Below are positions 1 through 7,730 of a stretch of DNA of 10,481 nucleotides, piece by piece. Where the stretch lies: contig VFKY01000200.1 in assembly GCA_009885275.1 (NCBI GenBank), positions 1 to 10,481 of the forward strand. Direction: 5' to 3'. The notes beneath the pieces are model-generated. The model searched no databases and had not been told where the DNA came from. It was given only the letters and a program-made list of their open reading frames with translations. Position numbers and translations under genes: made by a program. The first letter of the stretch is position 1; each line of letters starts with the position of its first letter. The DNA comes from Verrucomicrobiota bacterium. Lineage in GTDB: Bacteria > Verrucomicrobiota > Verrucomicrobiia > Verrucomicrobiales > Verrucomicrobiaceae.

Positions 1-1
1 C

Positions 2-3000
2 TTACTTCAACGTCATCAGGTAGCTCATGAGATCGGTGACCTGTTGATCGTTCAAGGCGTCGAGCAAGCCTTCAGGCATGAGGGAGCGGCGGATATAGCT
101 GGTGTTGCGAACATCTTTTTTAGGAATGCGACGATCCTGCATGCCGGGTTGGCGCACGACAAACGCTTCCTTGTCATCGCTGACGTAGAACGCATCCATG
201 ATATCGCCGGATTTCATTTCGACACGGAAGATGCGGTAACCTGCTTCCATCGCGGCGTTCGGAGTCATGATGTTGCGCAGCACACCCTCAAGCCCCATCG
301 CTCCTGCGCCACTGAGGTTGGGGCCGATTTGACCACCGGTATTACCGATGGTGTGACAGGCGATGCAGAGGGCGGAGAGGGCTTTGCCATTCTCGAGGTT
401 GCCGGGCTTGTGTCCAAGCGCAGAGTATTTGGCAAACTTGGTATCCAGAGCTTCGGCCTGCTCCTTCGTAAGGATGGGCGGGTAGTCGGTGGTTTTGGCG
501 ATGCGAGCGCCTTGCCCCAAGGGAGCGCGGGCATCCTGCCCGTTTCCTGGAAGATTAAATACGGGCGAGACGCCCGCGCTACTTTCTAAAGCGCGATCAA
601 AGTTGGAGCGGATCTCTGGTGCGGTGCGTTCACGATTCCAGACACGGAACTCCGTGATCATACCTTCGGTGCCTTTTGCCGGAGTGCTCAAACCGATCTG
701 ACAGTTCTCCCATTTCACCGCTGCGGGTTTTGTTCCTACGGCATCGAGTTCACCGTTCTGGTAAATGCGGCAAATGCCTTGAGCGTCGCGAGTGACCGCG
801 ATATGGGTCCAGAGATCATGCGTCATCGGTTTCTTTGCCGTGACGACATCTTGCAATTCTCCGCCGCCATAGACTCGGAAGGTCGAGCCGAAGAAGTTCA
901 TGTCGATACCACCCGGTGCGCCGAGCAGGCTGTCGGCATTGTCGATGCCAGCCGCGAGTCGCACCCAGCACTCAACGGTGAATGGCCCCTCAAGCGTGAT
1001 CTTGCTGTCGACGACAGCCGTGTCGCGGCCATCGAGTAGGAGCACATTGTGGAAGACATGACCCAGACTTTCCATGACCTTGGCGAGTTCCGGATCGTTG
1101 CCGAGCACAATGCTCAACCGCTCGGCCGTGGGGCCATCGAGATCGGTCTTGGGAATCTTATTTGTGGCGAGCGCAGAGACGATTGCCTTGGCTCCCGGCT
1201 TGGTGCTGGAAAGGGCATTCAAGGCGCTACGTTGCTGGGCCGCATTGAGGGTAGGATAGAGGGTGAAGAGTTGTTCCGATGCATTCGGGTTTTTCGATGC
1301 CGAAAGCGCAGCAAGCGCTTCGTCGCGAATCATCGGATCGGTGGATTTTGCGAGCTCAGCGAAGACATCGCTGGCGCTGCTGTGCAGTTCACGCAGGGCT
1401 TGCAATGCAGGAAGTACATTCGCGTTTTGTTTCACCATTGCGACGAGATCAGTTTCTAATGATGCCAGTTGGAAGCCACCGATCAAACTCACAGCTAGGG
1501 AGCGTTCGTTATCGTTGCCACTGAGCAAGGCTTTCGCGGCATCGTTGAGTAAGGGGGCTATCTTCGCAGGGTCGAGCTTGGTCTTTTGCGCGAGCAACTT
1601 GTCAGCGACTGAGGTGCGTGAATCGGGCTTAGACAGCAAGGCTTTCAAAGCATCGCCGCAACCGGGTTCCTCGGGGAACTGGGCGAGGCGGAAGAGTTCC
1701 TCTTGGTTTGGTGCGCGATCGAGTTGCGGTAGAAGTTTGGCGACACGTGAGGCGCTGGCTTTGGGTTCAAGCGCGAGCGAGGCGAGCACACGGGCTTCGA
1801 TGGGGAGTTTCGCGGCCTCTTCGGTGTCGAGGAACTTGGCGACAACGTCGGGATGCTGTTCCAGGAACATTCGGACGAGATAGCGTTCGAACTCGCGGTC
1901 ATAGGCCTCACCGACGGGGATTGGTTTGCCGGCGCGAGATGGGGCGGTGGGGCCGGGGAGGGAGGGTTTGGCGAAGAGGAGTAATTTCTCAATCGAGCGT
2001 GAAAGAGCTAAGTCACCATCTTGTGAGTCCCCTTTAACTTGATATTTCAAGGCAAGATCTGTAATCAAAGCAATAGCCTTTATTGCTTCTGATCGAACTT
2101 CAGGATTTTTATCTAGAACAACCTTGCTGCTTATCATCTTGATCCGTTCGCCAGGTGGCTGGAGTACATGTCCCAAAGCACTAAGTGCTTGCTTCTTCAC
2201 GTTGTCATCTGGGTCAGAAAGGCAGTTTAGAGCAAGCTGACCATCAAAGGGGCCGCTGCCTGTTCTCGCCCATAATGCTTGAATTCGAGCAGTGCTCCTT
2301 TGAGGCTCATTAACTTTCTCGGGACTGTCAGCTAGAGACTGAAGTCTGCTTGCAATACCGATATCCTTCCGATCCGCCAATGTCTGCCATGCCAGATGCG
2401 CTTGGGCCGTCGGCACAGTGCCGAGTTTGGCGATCAATTCATCGGTGCTGAGTTTGGTGAAGTCGGGGATCTCGACATTGGAATGTCGAGCTACGTCGCT
2501 CTTCGGTTTCACTCGCCAGATGCGTCCACGAATCTTGTCGCGATCAGGATGGTTCCGCGCCACTTCATTGTGACTGATGATCTTGTTATACCAGTCCACG
2601 ATATAAACACAGCCATCGGGACCATTCGTCATCGCAACGGGGCGGAAGAACGGATCATCGCAAGTGATCAAATCCTTGGCTTGCTCGAGTCGCCAGCCGT
2701 TCGGAGCTTCGCGGGGGAACTTGCGGCTGTCTTCGCGATGCATCGCCAGTGTCTGAATCTTTGAAGTGATCGGGTTGGCGACAAACATGCAGAGGCCGTC
2801 GTCTTTAACGGTCGGAGTTAGTTTGCGGAAGTCACCCTCGCCGAGAGCAAGTCCGCTGAGGCCGGTGCCGCCCATCTTGAAGTCGGGTGCTTGCACAGGA
2901 AACTCAGGCGCATAACTCTTGAACAAACGATCTGCGCAGCCGGGATAGTTCGCATACTCATGGAAGGGCATGACGGGATAACCGAAGTCGTTCGCTTCCT

Positions 3001-4441
3001 GAATGAACGTCTCGCCTTCACCAGTCATGACAAGACCCCAGATGTTGCAGGGACCCTGACTGGTGATTTCAAAGTTGGTGCCGTCGGGACGAAAACGCGC
3101 CATGCGGGTACTGGGGAAGTCGGTGAGCTTGCCGCTCTTGTCCTGCACCTTGCCGCTGTTAAACGCACCCTGAGCCATCCAGACCCAGCCACCGGGAGCA
3201 CGGGTGAACTGATGGGGAAACAAATGCGAGTCCTGCACACCGAAGCCGGTCAGCAGAATCTCACTCTTGTCCGACTTACCATCGCCGTCTGTGTCCTTAA
3301 AGAGTTTGATGTCGTGTCCGTGCAAAATATAAGCACTGTCGCCATTGCCCCAGGGAAGGAGGCCCAATGGAATGGCAAGACCATCGGCGAACACTGTCGG
3401 GTTGGTCAGTCCACCGGGCGGGAGTGGCGCATTGATCGCTTCCCGTGGATAGACGAGCACTTTGTCCTTGCTCCTCGCGGCATAGACCGCTTCCGCGGCA
3501 GCGGGATTTTCATTGGCATCGAGGGGATATTCCAGCGCGGTCTGTGTCCACATGCGGCCACGCTGATCGAAATAGACGCTGACAAATTTACCGATGCCTT
3601 CGCTCTCTTTGACAACCAGTTCGATCTCGTAGCCTTCGGGAAGATGAAAAAGCTTCTGTTCCTCTTCTGCTGTTTTAGGGGTTCCTTCAATCTTGTTATA
3701 GCTGGTATCTTTCTTCGTCGTAACTGCGGCTGAGGTGGGCGCAGGCTTCGCCAGTTTAGCTTTTGCACCTTCAAAACCACCGAGCGACTCCCAGGTTGGG
3801 GCGCCTTTGGTTGAAGGCAATTCCTCAATAGTGACGTCTTTGACCTGCACGAGACACACGCCACCGCTGTGTACTTGGGGTGCGATCAGACCATCAAGCG
3901 CGATGTTTGGATCCGTTTCCGTGTAATCGAGGGCGAGGACGCCGTTGATCCAGGTCTTGATGTTTGTACCATCGGCGCGGATTCGATATTCATTCCACCC
4001 GTACACATCGACGACTTTGTCGAGTGCCGCGGCATCGACGGGTTCGGCGATGACCTTGTTGCGCCGGAACTCATCATAGATTTTTCCGAACCAGCCTTTC
4101 CCGCAATCCACTTGATAGCCGCTCATGTGGGCACCGCCGGGCACCCTCACGCTGCGAATCTGAATTCCGCTGTTGAGCAATCCGGTGGCGGGATCGCCAC
4201 TCACTTTGATTTTGAGTTTCAGATCAAAGTTCTGGTAGTTCTTCTTTGTGCAGATGAAGTGGTTTTCTTTGATTTTCTCAGTCGTTGAACCGCCGGTGAT
4301 CATGCCGTCTTCGATGCGCCAGATTTTGGGATCGAAGTCCCAGCCATCGAGCGACTTACCATCGAAGATTGAAACAGGTTCGGCGCAGATGCTTGCCGTG
4401 TAGCAAATGAGAGCGAGTCCGGAGAGTGTGAGCAATTTCAT
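2..4441 (-). CDS. Exported DUF1080 / PVC-type dehydrogenase / HEAT / LamG / cytochrome c fusion protein
   Basis: A 1479-residue protein complete in the window, starting at an ATG followed by a signal peptide (about residues 1-20, ending SICA). Domains in order: DUF1080 (3-keto-disaccharide hydrolase type, LamG-like fold), about 24-208, opening FDGKSLDGW; PVC-type membrane-bound dehydrogenase propeller, about 265-646, with the family hallmark KLFKDTDGDGKSD at 379-391 and DGCVYIVDWYNK near 609; HEAT-like helical repeats, about 660-1110; a LamG/concanavalin-like domain, about 1128-1285, with DLWTHIAVTRD; then a C-terminal heme domain with CIACH at 1359-1363 and a likely axial Met in SLMPEG (1455). 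Seen directly: motifs and order. Known of the families: DUF1080 proteins cleave 3-keto-glycosides, and PVC dehydrogenase domains are linked to sugar oxidation. Inferred: a periplasmic or surface sugar-oxidising and cleaving enzyme passing electrons to its own heme. Odd: a palindromic repeat is translated at 1289-1307, and residues about 684-818 are coded by unusually AT-rich DNA. Substrate unknown. Confidence 0.93.
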   Translation of the reverse strand: MKLLTLSGLALICYTASICAEPVSIFDGKSLDGWDFDPKIWRIEDGMITGGSTTEKIKENHFICTKKNYQNFDLKLKIKVSGDPATGLLNSGIQIRSVRVPGGAHMSGYQVDCGKGWFGKIYDEFRRNKVIAEPVDAAALDKVVDVYGWNEYRIRADGTNIKTWINGVLALDYTETDPNIALDGLIAPQVHSGGVCLVQVKDVTIEELPSTKGAPTWESLGGFEGAKAKLAKPAPTSAAVTTKKDTSYNKIEGTPKTAEEEQKLFHLPEGYEIELVVKESEGIGKFVSVYFDQRGRMWTQTALEYPLDANENPAAAEAVYAARSKDKVLVYPREAINAPLPPGGLTNPTVFADGLAIPLGLLPWGNGDSAYILHGHDIKLFKDTDGDGKSDKSEILLTGFGVQDSHLFPHQFTRAPGGWVWMAQGAFNSGKVQDKSGKLTDFPSTRMARFRPDGTNFEITSQGPCNIWGLVMTGEGETFIQEANDFGYPVMPFHEYANYPGCADRLFKSYAPEFPVQAPDFKMGGTGLSGLALGEGDFRKLTPTVKDDGLCMFVANPITSKIQTLAMHREDSRKFPREAPNGWRLEQAKDLITCDDPFFRPVAMTNGPDGCVYIVDWYNKIISHNEVARNHPDRDKIRGRIWRVKPKSDVARHSNVEIPDFTKLSTDELIAKLGTVPTAQAHLAWQTLADRKDIGIASRLQSLADSPEKVNEPQRSTARIQALWARTGSGPFDGQLALNCLSDPDDNVKKQALSALGHVLQPPGERIKMISSKVVLDKNPEVRSEAIKAIALITDLALKYQVKGDSQDGDLALSRSIEKLLLFAKPSLPGPTAPSRAGKPIPVGEAYDREFERYLVRMFLEQHPDVVAKFLDTEEAAKLPIEARVLASLALEPKASASRVAKLLPQLDRAPNQEELFRLAQFPEEPGCGDALKALLSKPDSRTSVADKLLAQKTKLDPAKIAPLLNDAAKALLSGNDNERSLAVSLIGGFQLASLETDLVAMVKQNANVLPALQALRELHSSASDVFAELAKSTDPMIRDEALAALSASKNPNASEQLFTLYPTLNAAQQRSALNALSSTKPGAKAIVSALATNKIPKTDLDGPTAERLSIVLGNDPELAKVMESLGHVFHNVLLLDGRDTAVVDSKITLEGPFTVECWVRLAAGIDNADSLLGAPGGIDMNFFGSTFRVYGGGELQDVVTAKKPMTHDLWTHIAVTRDAQGICRIYQNGELDAVGTKPAAVKWENCQIGLSTPAKGTEGMITEFRVWNRERTAPEIRSNFDRALESSAGVSPVFNLPGNGQDARAPLGQGARIAKTTDYPPILTKEQAEALDTKFAKYSALGHKPGNLENGKALSALCIACHTIGNTGGQIGPNLSGAGAMGLEGVLRNIMTPNAAMEAGYRIFRVEMKSGDIMDAFYVSDDKEAFVVRQPGMQDRRIPKKDVRNTSYIRRSLMPEGLLDALNDQQVTDLMSYLMTLK
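523..581. repeat. Twin-hairpin palindromic repeat inserted in frame in the large gene
   Basis: Two 21-base arms (523-543 and 561-581) are inverted copies of each other, matching at 17 of 21 positions by eye and separated by 17 AT-richer bases. Each arm is itself a hairpin: CGGGCA-TCC-TGCCCG (528-542, left) and CGGGCG-AGA-CGCCCG (562-576, right). On the minus strand the element is read in frame as AGVSPVFNLPGNGQDARAP (residues 1289-1307), a linker between the LamG and cytochrome c domains. From memory, similar GQDARAP-type peptides and GCGGGC hairpins recur in Verrucomicrobiota genomes, which suggests a dispersed REPIN-like element rather than a conserved protein part. The fold, coordinates and reading are seen directly; the mobile origin is inferred. 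Confidence 0.75.
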
Positions 4442-4446
4442 AAATA

Positions 4447-4476
4447 GGATAACGGTACAGTTATAACCATTTATCC
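4447..4476 (-). promoter_or_regulatory. Imperfect inverted repeat just upstream of the large gene
   Basis: Plus-strand GGATAACGGT (4447-4456) faces ACCATTTATCC (4466-4476), an inverted repeat with one unpaired base around a 9-base centre. It ends 5 bases before the ATG of the large gene. A TATAAC sequence lies within it on the minus strand, with a weak TGCATT 17 bases upstream, so it could be an operator over a -10 element or a 5' leader hairpin. No Shine-Dalgarno sequence is evident. The evidence is symmetry only. Confidence 0.3.
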
Positions 4477-4506
4477 CTGATCAATGCACGCACTAGTGAC
4501 GAATAT

Positions 4507-4523
4507 CCACATGCTGGATGTGG
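4507..4523 (-). terminator. Small hairpin between the SHD1 gene and the large gene
   Basis: CCACAT (4507-4512), loop of 5, ATGTGG (4518-4523) form a perfect 6-bp stem 16 bases past the stop of the SHD1 gene. In the direction of transcription the stem is followed by ATATTCG rather than a run of T, so it is at best a weak or attenuating terminator, or an mRNA-end structure. It may have no function. Confidence 0.25.
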
Positions 4524-4538
4524 CTTTGTCATCACCAT

Positions 4539-5894
4539 TTAACCGCCACATGTCTTACAAGGCTTGCCATCGTTTGCGCCACAAGGTTTATCCGGGCGAA
4601 AGTAGCGGCATTGCCCATTATGGCGCACCCCGGCACTACTGATGCTGAAGCCGCCGCCTGCTCCAGCAATTCTCTTAGGTGTTTTGTTCACCTTTTTCTG
4701 AGCGGTGACCAATACCATGTTGTTTTGAAGGGGCTCGATATTCTTTGCCAGTTCTGAGGAGGATGGCGGTGATCGTAGGGGGGACATGTTGGGAATAGAC
4801 TGAAGAAAAGCCGAAAGAGTTTCGGTGCTGAAACATCCAGCGGTTGTCGGCTTTGCTTCTTTTTCTTTGCTGTCAGGGTCTACTGGATTGGCGAAGAATA
4901 GGCCCAATACATCTCCCTTTTCGCCAAGAATACACCCGCCAAGACTGTCTGTTGGCGTGGTCGCATCGTGGTCAAAACGTAGGAGTTCGCCTTTTTTAAT
5001 TTTACTGATGATGCCCTTGCTTAGGGTGGGATCGCTGAGTGATTTTTTAGTACTCTTGGGGGCCATGCTGATAACAAAAATACTCTGACCGAGTTCGAGA
5101 GGCTTGCGGGCAGAAAAATGCCCGGGATCAAGTTCCGTTGCGCAGGAGAGTAATGCGAGGCCGTATTTCTCACTTACTTTAACGACGGTGGCGGGGAACT
5201 CATCTTTATTGGCGTGAATTTTCAGTGAGCTGATATTTTTTACGAGCGCAGCATTAACTACCAGCAGGCCTTGTTTGCCGACACAAAAGCCCAAGGATTG
5301 AATAGTGCTGATCTCGATGATGGGCTCATAGACGTCTGATGGTGGAGCATCAGGCGCATTGGAGATTTTTAGCCGTTCTGTCACGGCAACATCCAAGCTT
5401 GTCGCATAGACCTTGATTGTGACGGCATCACTCTCTTTGGGGTGATAGATCCGTAGTCCTGCTGGGAAGAGCTGTTGCTGTTGGAATTGAGCTTCGCTTT
5501 TTCCCTTATCGGGTGTTGGTGTGAGGCAGAAAAACATATCCCCTAAAAAAAGCTTCATCCCATCTTGAGGTTCGCCAGCACGCCCCATGCGGCAGAGCCA
5601 ACCATCTTCCAGCACATGCTGAATTTCGTAGGACGATGGACCTAGTTGAGCGGATTCTTCAACAATCTTCTGTGCTTGATGAGCGAAGCTTTTGTCTTCT
5701 TCCGAAAAAGCATTTAACGCATACTTTGAAGATTTTCCATCGCCACTCGTCAGGATGATCTGATCACCCTGCAAGCCAGTAAATTGAGCTTCAAAACTAC
5801 GTTTTCCATCCGCACTATGCCACTCATGTCCTTGGACAAAGGAGACAATTAGAAGCGTAAGGAGGATGTGATAAACTTTAGTTCCCTGATGCAT
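4539..5894 (-). CDS. Exported SHD1-domain protein with degenerate trypsin-like domain and Cys-rich tail
   Basis: A 451-residue protein from the ATG at 5894. A GTG 12 bases further upstream (5906) is in frame, but the ATG gives a better-shaped signal peptide (about 1-22, hydrophobic YHILLTLLIVSFV). Residues about 22-75 match the SHD1 (SLA1 homology 1) pattern of PVC bacteria: HEWHSADGKRSFEAQF...ALNAFSEEDKSF. Residues about 195-335 follow the S1C/trypsin-like layout (GFCVGKQGLLVVNAALV, YGLALLS, TDSLGGCILGEKGDVLGLFF). However, the positions expected to hold His, Asp and Ser read Ala216, Gly245 and Leu318, so it is probably a pseudo-protease. The C-terminus carries VRHNGQC..C..C..CGG with Cys 429, 438, 446 and 449, a tail recalled from other PVC exported proteins and possibly metal-binding. 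It lies between the hydrolase and the large gene on the same strand. Role unknown; binding or scaffolding is a guess. Confidence 0.85.
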   Translation of the reverse strand: MHQGTKVYHILLTLLIVSFVQGHEWHSADGKRSFEAQFTGLQGDQIILTSGDGKSSKYALNAFSEEDKSFAHQAQKIVEESAQLGPSSYEIQHVLEDGWLCRMGRAGEPQDGMKLFLGDMFFCLTPTPDKGKSEAQFQQQQLFPAGLRIYHPKESDAVTIKVYATSLDVAVTERLKISNAPDAPPSDVYEPIIEISTIQSLGFCVGKQGLLVVNAALVKNISSLKIHANKDEFPATVVKVSEKYGLALLSCATELDPGHFSARKPLELGQSIFVISMAPKSTKKSLSDPTLSKGIISKIKKGELLRFDHDATTPTDSLGGCILGEKGDVLGLFFANPVDPDSKEKEAKPTTAGCFSTETLSAFLQSIPNMSPLRSPPSSSELAKNIEPLQNNMVLVTAQKKVNKTPKRIAGAGGGFSISSAGVRHNGQCRYFRPDKPCGANDGKPCKTCGG

Positions 5895-5918
5895 GGTTTT
5901 ATGCACAGGCTATGGAAT

Positions 5919-5948
5919 ATAATAAAAAACACAAGATGGATTTAACAA
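5919..5948 (-). promoter_or_regulatory. Candidate sigma-70-like promoter for the SHD1 gene
   Basis: Read on the minus strand, TTGTTA (5948-5943) is followed after 18 bases by TATTAT (5924-5919), placing a start of transcription near 5912, about 18 bases before the ATG. A second TTGTTA lies 10 bases upstream (5958-5953), making a TTGTTAA tandem. The surrounding 66 bases are AT-rich and no terminator is visible after the hydrolase gene, so readthrough is also possible. Spotted by eye only. Confidence 0.35.
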
Positions 5949-5972
5949 AGCTTAACAAGAAAATATCAAGGA

Positions 5973-7331
5973 TTACTTCGGCGTCAGCCAGAGCAAGATG
6001 GGGTGCTCACCAATTTTAAGCTTTAGTTCACCAGTCTTTTCATCTTGTTTGATCTCAGGAGTGAGTGGAGCATCTTTACTCAAGGGCATCTGCTCAGCAT
6101 TTTTGAAACGGAGACCTGAAGTTTTTAAGGTCAGATCCCGGGAAGGTTGGTTGGGATGCCATGCTGCCCAGATGATAGGATCGCCATCTTTTTCTGGGGT
6201 GAATTCATAGACGTATCCTTCTTCGAGAGACTGTTGAATGATTCTTGAGAAGCGATAGTTTTCAAGAGACTTAAGCATCCAGGCGACGGCATGAAAAGCG
6301 GGCTTGGGTTCGTAGTTGCGGGTTAGGCCGGAGGCTGCGTGGAGTTGCGGTTTGTCATCGTCGTTGTGCATATAGACAAACGCCTTCTCTACTCCCATGG
6401 CTGCAAAGAGGAGAAATGAGCGGACCGTCCAACGGGCCTGTTCGTCATCCGTTGATCCAATCCACTTGGCCCAATCACCTTTGGGATCCGGTTTCTTGGT
6501 GCTCGAATCCCAACCAAACTCTGTCACCCACACCGGTTTGCCGGGTGCGTTAGCATTGCGCCACTTGAGTAGTTCTTGAATGTTGCCAAGAAAAGGTACC
6601 GCGGGATTCTCAGGATAGGTTCGACGCCAGACCGGCCACTGTTCGGCGATGGCGTAGCGATGAATCTGTAACACATCGTATTTGGCTTCGAGACCTTTGA
6701 AAATATCGACGCCTTTCCAATAGCGATCGCTAGGGCCGACCTCGACATTACAGGTAACAATTTTCATTTTTGGATTGCCTTCGCGAATCCCGCGTGCCAT
6801 GGCTTCGAATAATGTCTTGTACGTGGGGTCATCGTAAAGCCCCGGTTCGTTGCCCACTTCGATCCATTCCACATAAGGCCATTTGCCGCCGGGACCGAAG
6901 TTCTCCGCGAATGATTTGCCATAAGCATAAGCATCGTCAGCAATGTTTTTCCAATCACTGGCTTTGATGTTGTCGAACATCAGACAGGCATTGATCTTTA
7001 GTCCTTCCGCAGCCCATGAGCCGTAAACTTTTTCCCATGAAACTCGGTTGCGAGCGAAGGGCCACTCAGGGAGTAGGGAGGTGTTTTTTTCTAAATCCCA
7101 ATCCACGGGGTGATAGTCGCGCACGACACGGCAGACGGGCTTATAAAGCGTGGGCTTGAATGTCACGGTGTGGCCGTTGACCCCGACGAAATCACGAAAG
7201 AGGGGGCCAGCGGCTTTCGGCGCGGCTTTTGTCGCAGGGGCATTTGATTCACTCGGAGTCTTGGAACATTGAATGATAAAGCAGCTCAAGATTAGCAGTG
7301 CGGCAATGCAATAATGTCGAGGTTTTGGCAT
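5973..7331 (-). CDS. Putative glycoside hydrolase lipoprotein (clan GH-A type)
   Basis: A 452-residue protein from the ATG at 7331. In-frame upstream starts exist (ATG 7364, GTG 7367), but this one gives a compact lipoprotein-like signal: MPKPRH, then a hydrophobic stretch to IIQC (Cys22). The -1 Gln is atypical for a lipobox; ILSC at Cys17 is an alternative. A low-complexity Ala/Pro/Lys linker follows (about 23-42). The catalytic part carries WIEVGNEPGLY with a likely acid/base Glu162 and VWVTEFGWDS with a likely nucleophile Glu271, the strand-4 and strand-7 signature of retaining clan GH-A TIM barrels. HRYA (224-227) and AFVYMHNDD (317-325) fit further barrel strands. A C-terminal beta part (about 370-452) resembles the small beta domain that accompanies GH39/GH51-like enzymes. 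Inferred role: surface-anchored polysaccharide or glycoside hydrolysis. The exact GH family and substrate cannot be told. It is divergent from the Dabb gene and is first of the minus-strand set. Confidence 0.85.
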   Translation of the reverse strand: MPKPRHYCIAALLILSCFIIQCSKTPSESNAPATKAAPKAAGPLFRDFVGVNGHTVTFKPTLYKPVCRVVRDYHPVDWDLEKNTSLLPEWPFARNRVSWEKVYGSWAAEGLKINACLMFDNIKASDWKNIADDAYAYGKSFAENFGPGGKWPYVEWIEVGNEPGLYDDPTYKTLFEAMARGIREGNPKMKIVTCNVEVGPSDRYWKGVDIFKGLEAKYDVLQIHRYAIAEQWPVWRRTYPENPAVPFLGNIQELLKWRNANAPGKPVWVTEFGWDSSTKKPDPKGDWAKWIGSTDDEQARWTVRSFLLFAAMGVEKAFVYMHNDDDKPQLHAASGLTRNYEPKPAFHAVAWMLKSLENYRFSRIIQQSLEEGYVYEFTPEKDGDPIIWAAWHPNQPSRDLTLKTSGLRFKNAEQMPLSKDAPLTPEIKQDEKTGELKLKIGEHPILLWLTPK

Positions 7332-7415
7332 GATGTTTTGGGTCAGTAGGAGGTGGATTCTCATCACGAAGAGATGCTTTCATATTTGATCATCGCGCAC
7401 CAGCTTTATCATCGT

Positions 7416-7730
7416 ATGAAACGCATCAAGCACATTGCCTTTTTTAAATTCAAGTCCACTTGCACCGAACAAGATATCGATCTTGTTTGGCAGACCATGG
7501 AGAGTCTTCCTCAAAACATTCCCGGTATTCTCAGTTTGAGTTGGGGCGTTAATATCAGTACGGAATCGCTAGATCAGGGCTTCACCCATAGCTTTGTCAT
7601 GGTGTTTGAGAATATCGAAGCGCGTGATGTTTACCTACCACATCCAGCGCATGAAGCGGCTAAAGTCATTGTGGTGCCCATGCTTGAATCGGTGATTGTA
7701 CTCGATCACGAATATTGCGAGAGCGTGTAA
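7416..7730 (+). CDS. Dabb (stress-responsive alpha/beta barrel) domain protein
   Basis: A 104-residue protein filling a single Dabb domain. It starts MKRIKHIAFFKFK and contains the family features IPGILSLSWGVNIS, GFTHSFVMVFE and RDVYLPHPAHEA with the conserved His pair. The ATG at 7416 is preferred over an in-frame GTG at 7353 because Dabb proteins normally begin a few residues before the HxxFFKFK strand and the extra 21 residues resemble nothing. Members of this ferredoxin-like dimeric family include plant stress proteins and polyketide cyclases, but most bacterial members have no known reaction. No signal peptide, so cytoplasmic. No convincing promoter or Shine-Dalgarno in the 84-base divergent gap. 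Its TAA is followed directly by the reverse-strand stop of the AraC gene. Confidence 0.88.
   Translation: MKRIKHIAFFKFKSTCTEQDIDLVWQTMESLPQNIPGILSLSWGVNISTESLDQGFTHSFVMVFENIEARDVYLPHPAHEAAKVIVVPMLESVIVLDHEYCESV

Noticed and set aside
523..581. Twin hairpins as an intrinsic terminator or as a frameshift-causing insertion
   Set aside because: They are inside an intact frame, no T run follows either stem, and the downstream heme domain is read correctly.
2891..3733. Plus-strand open frame of about 280 codons opposite the PVC dehydrogenase domain
   Set aside because: The minus-strand reading carries family motifs throughout; the plus reading does not resemble any protein.
4539..5894. Calling the SHD1 protein an active serine protease
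   Set aside because: All three positions expected to hold the triad carry non-catalytic residues (Ala, Gly, Leu).
7390..7412. TTGATC ... TATCAT as a promoter for the Dabb gene
   Set aside because: The spacer is only 15 bases and the -10 would end three bases before the ATG, placing the transcript start inside the gene.
7353..7415. N-terminal extension of the Dabb protein from a GTG at 7353
   Set aside because: The 21 added residues match no Dabb feature, and the family normally starts at the MKxIxHIxFFKFK strand.
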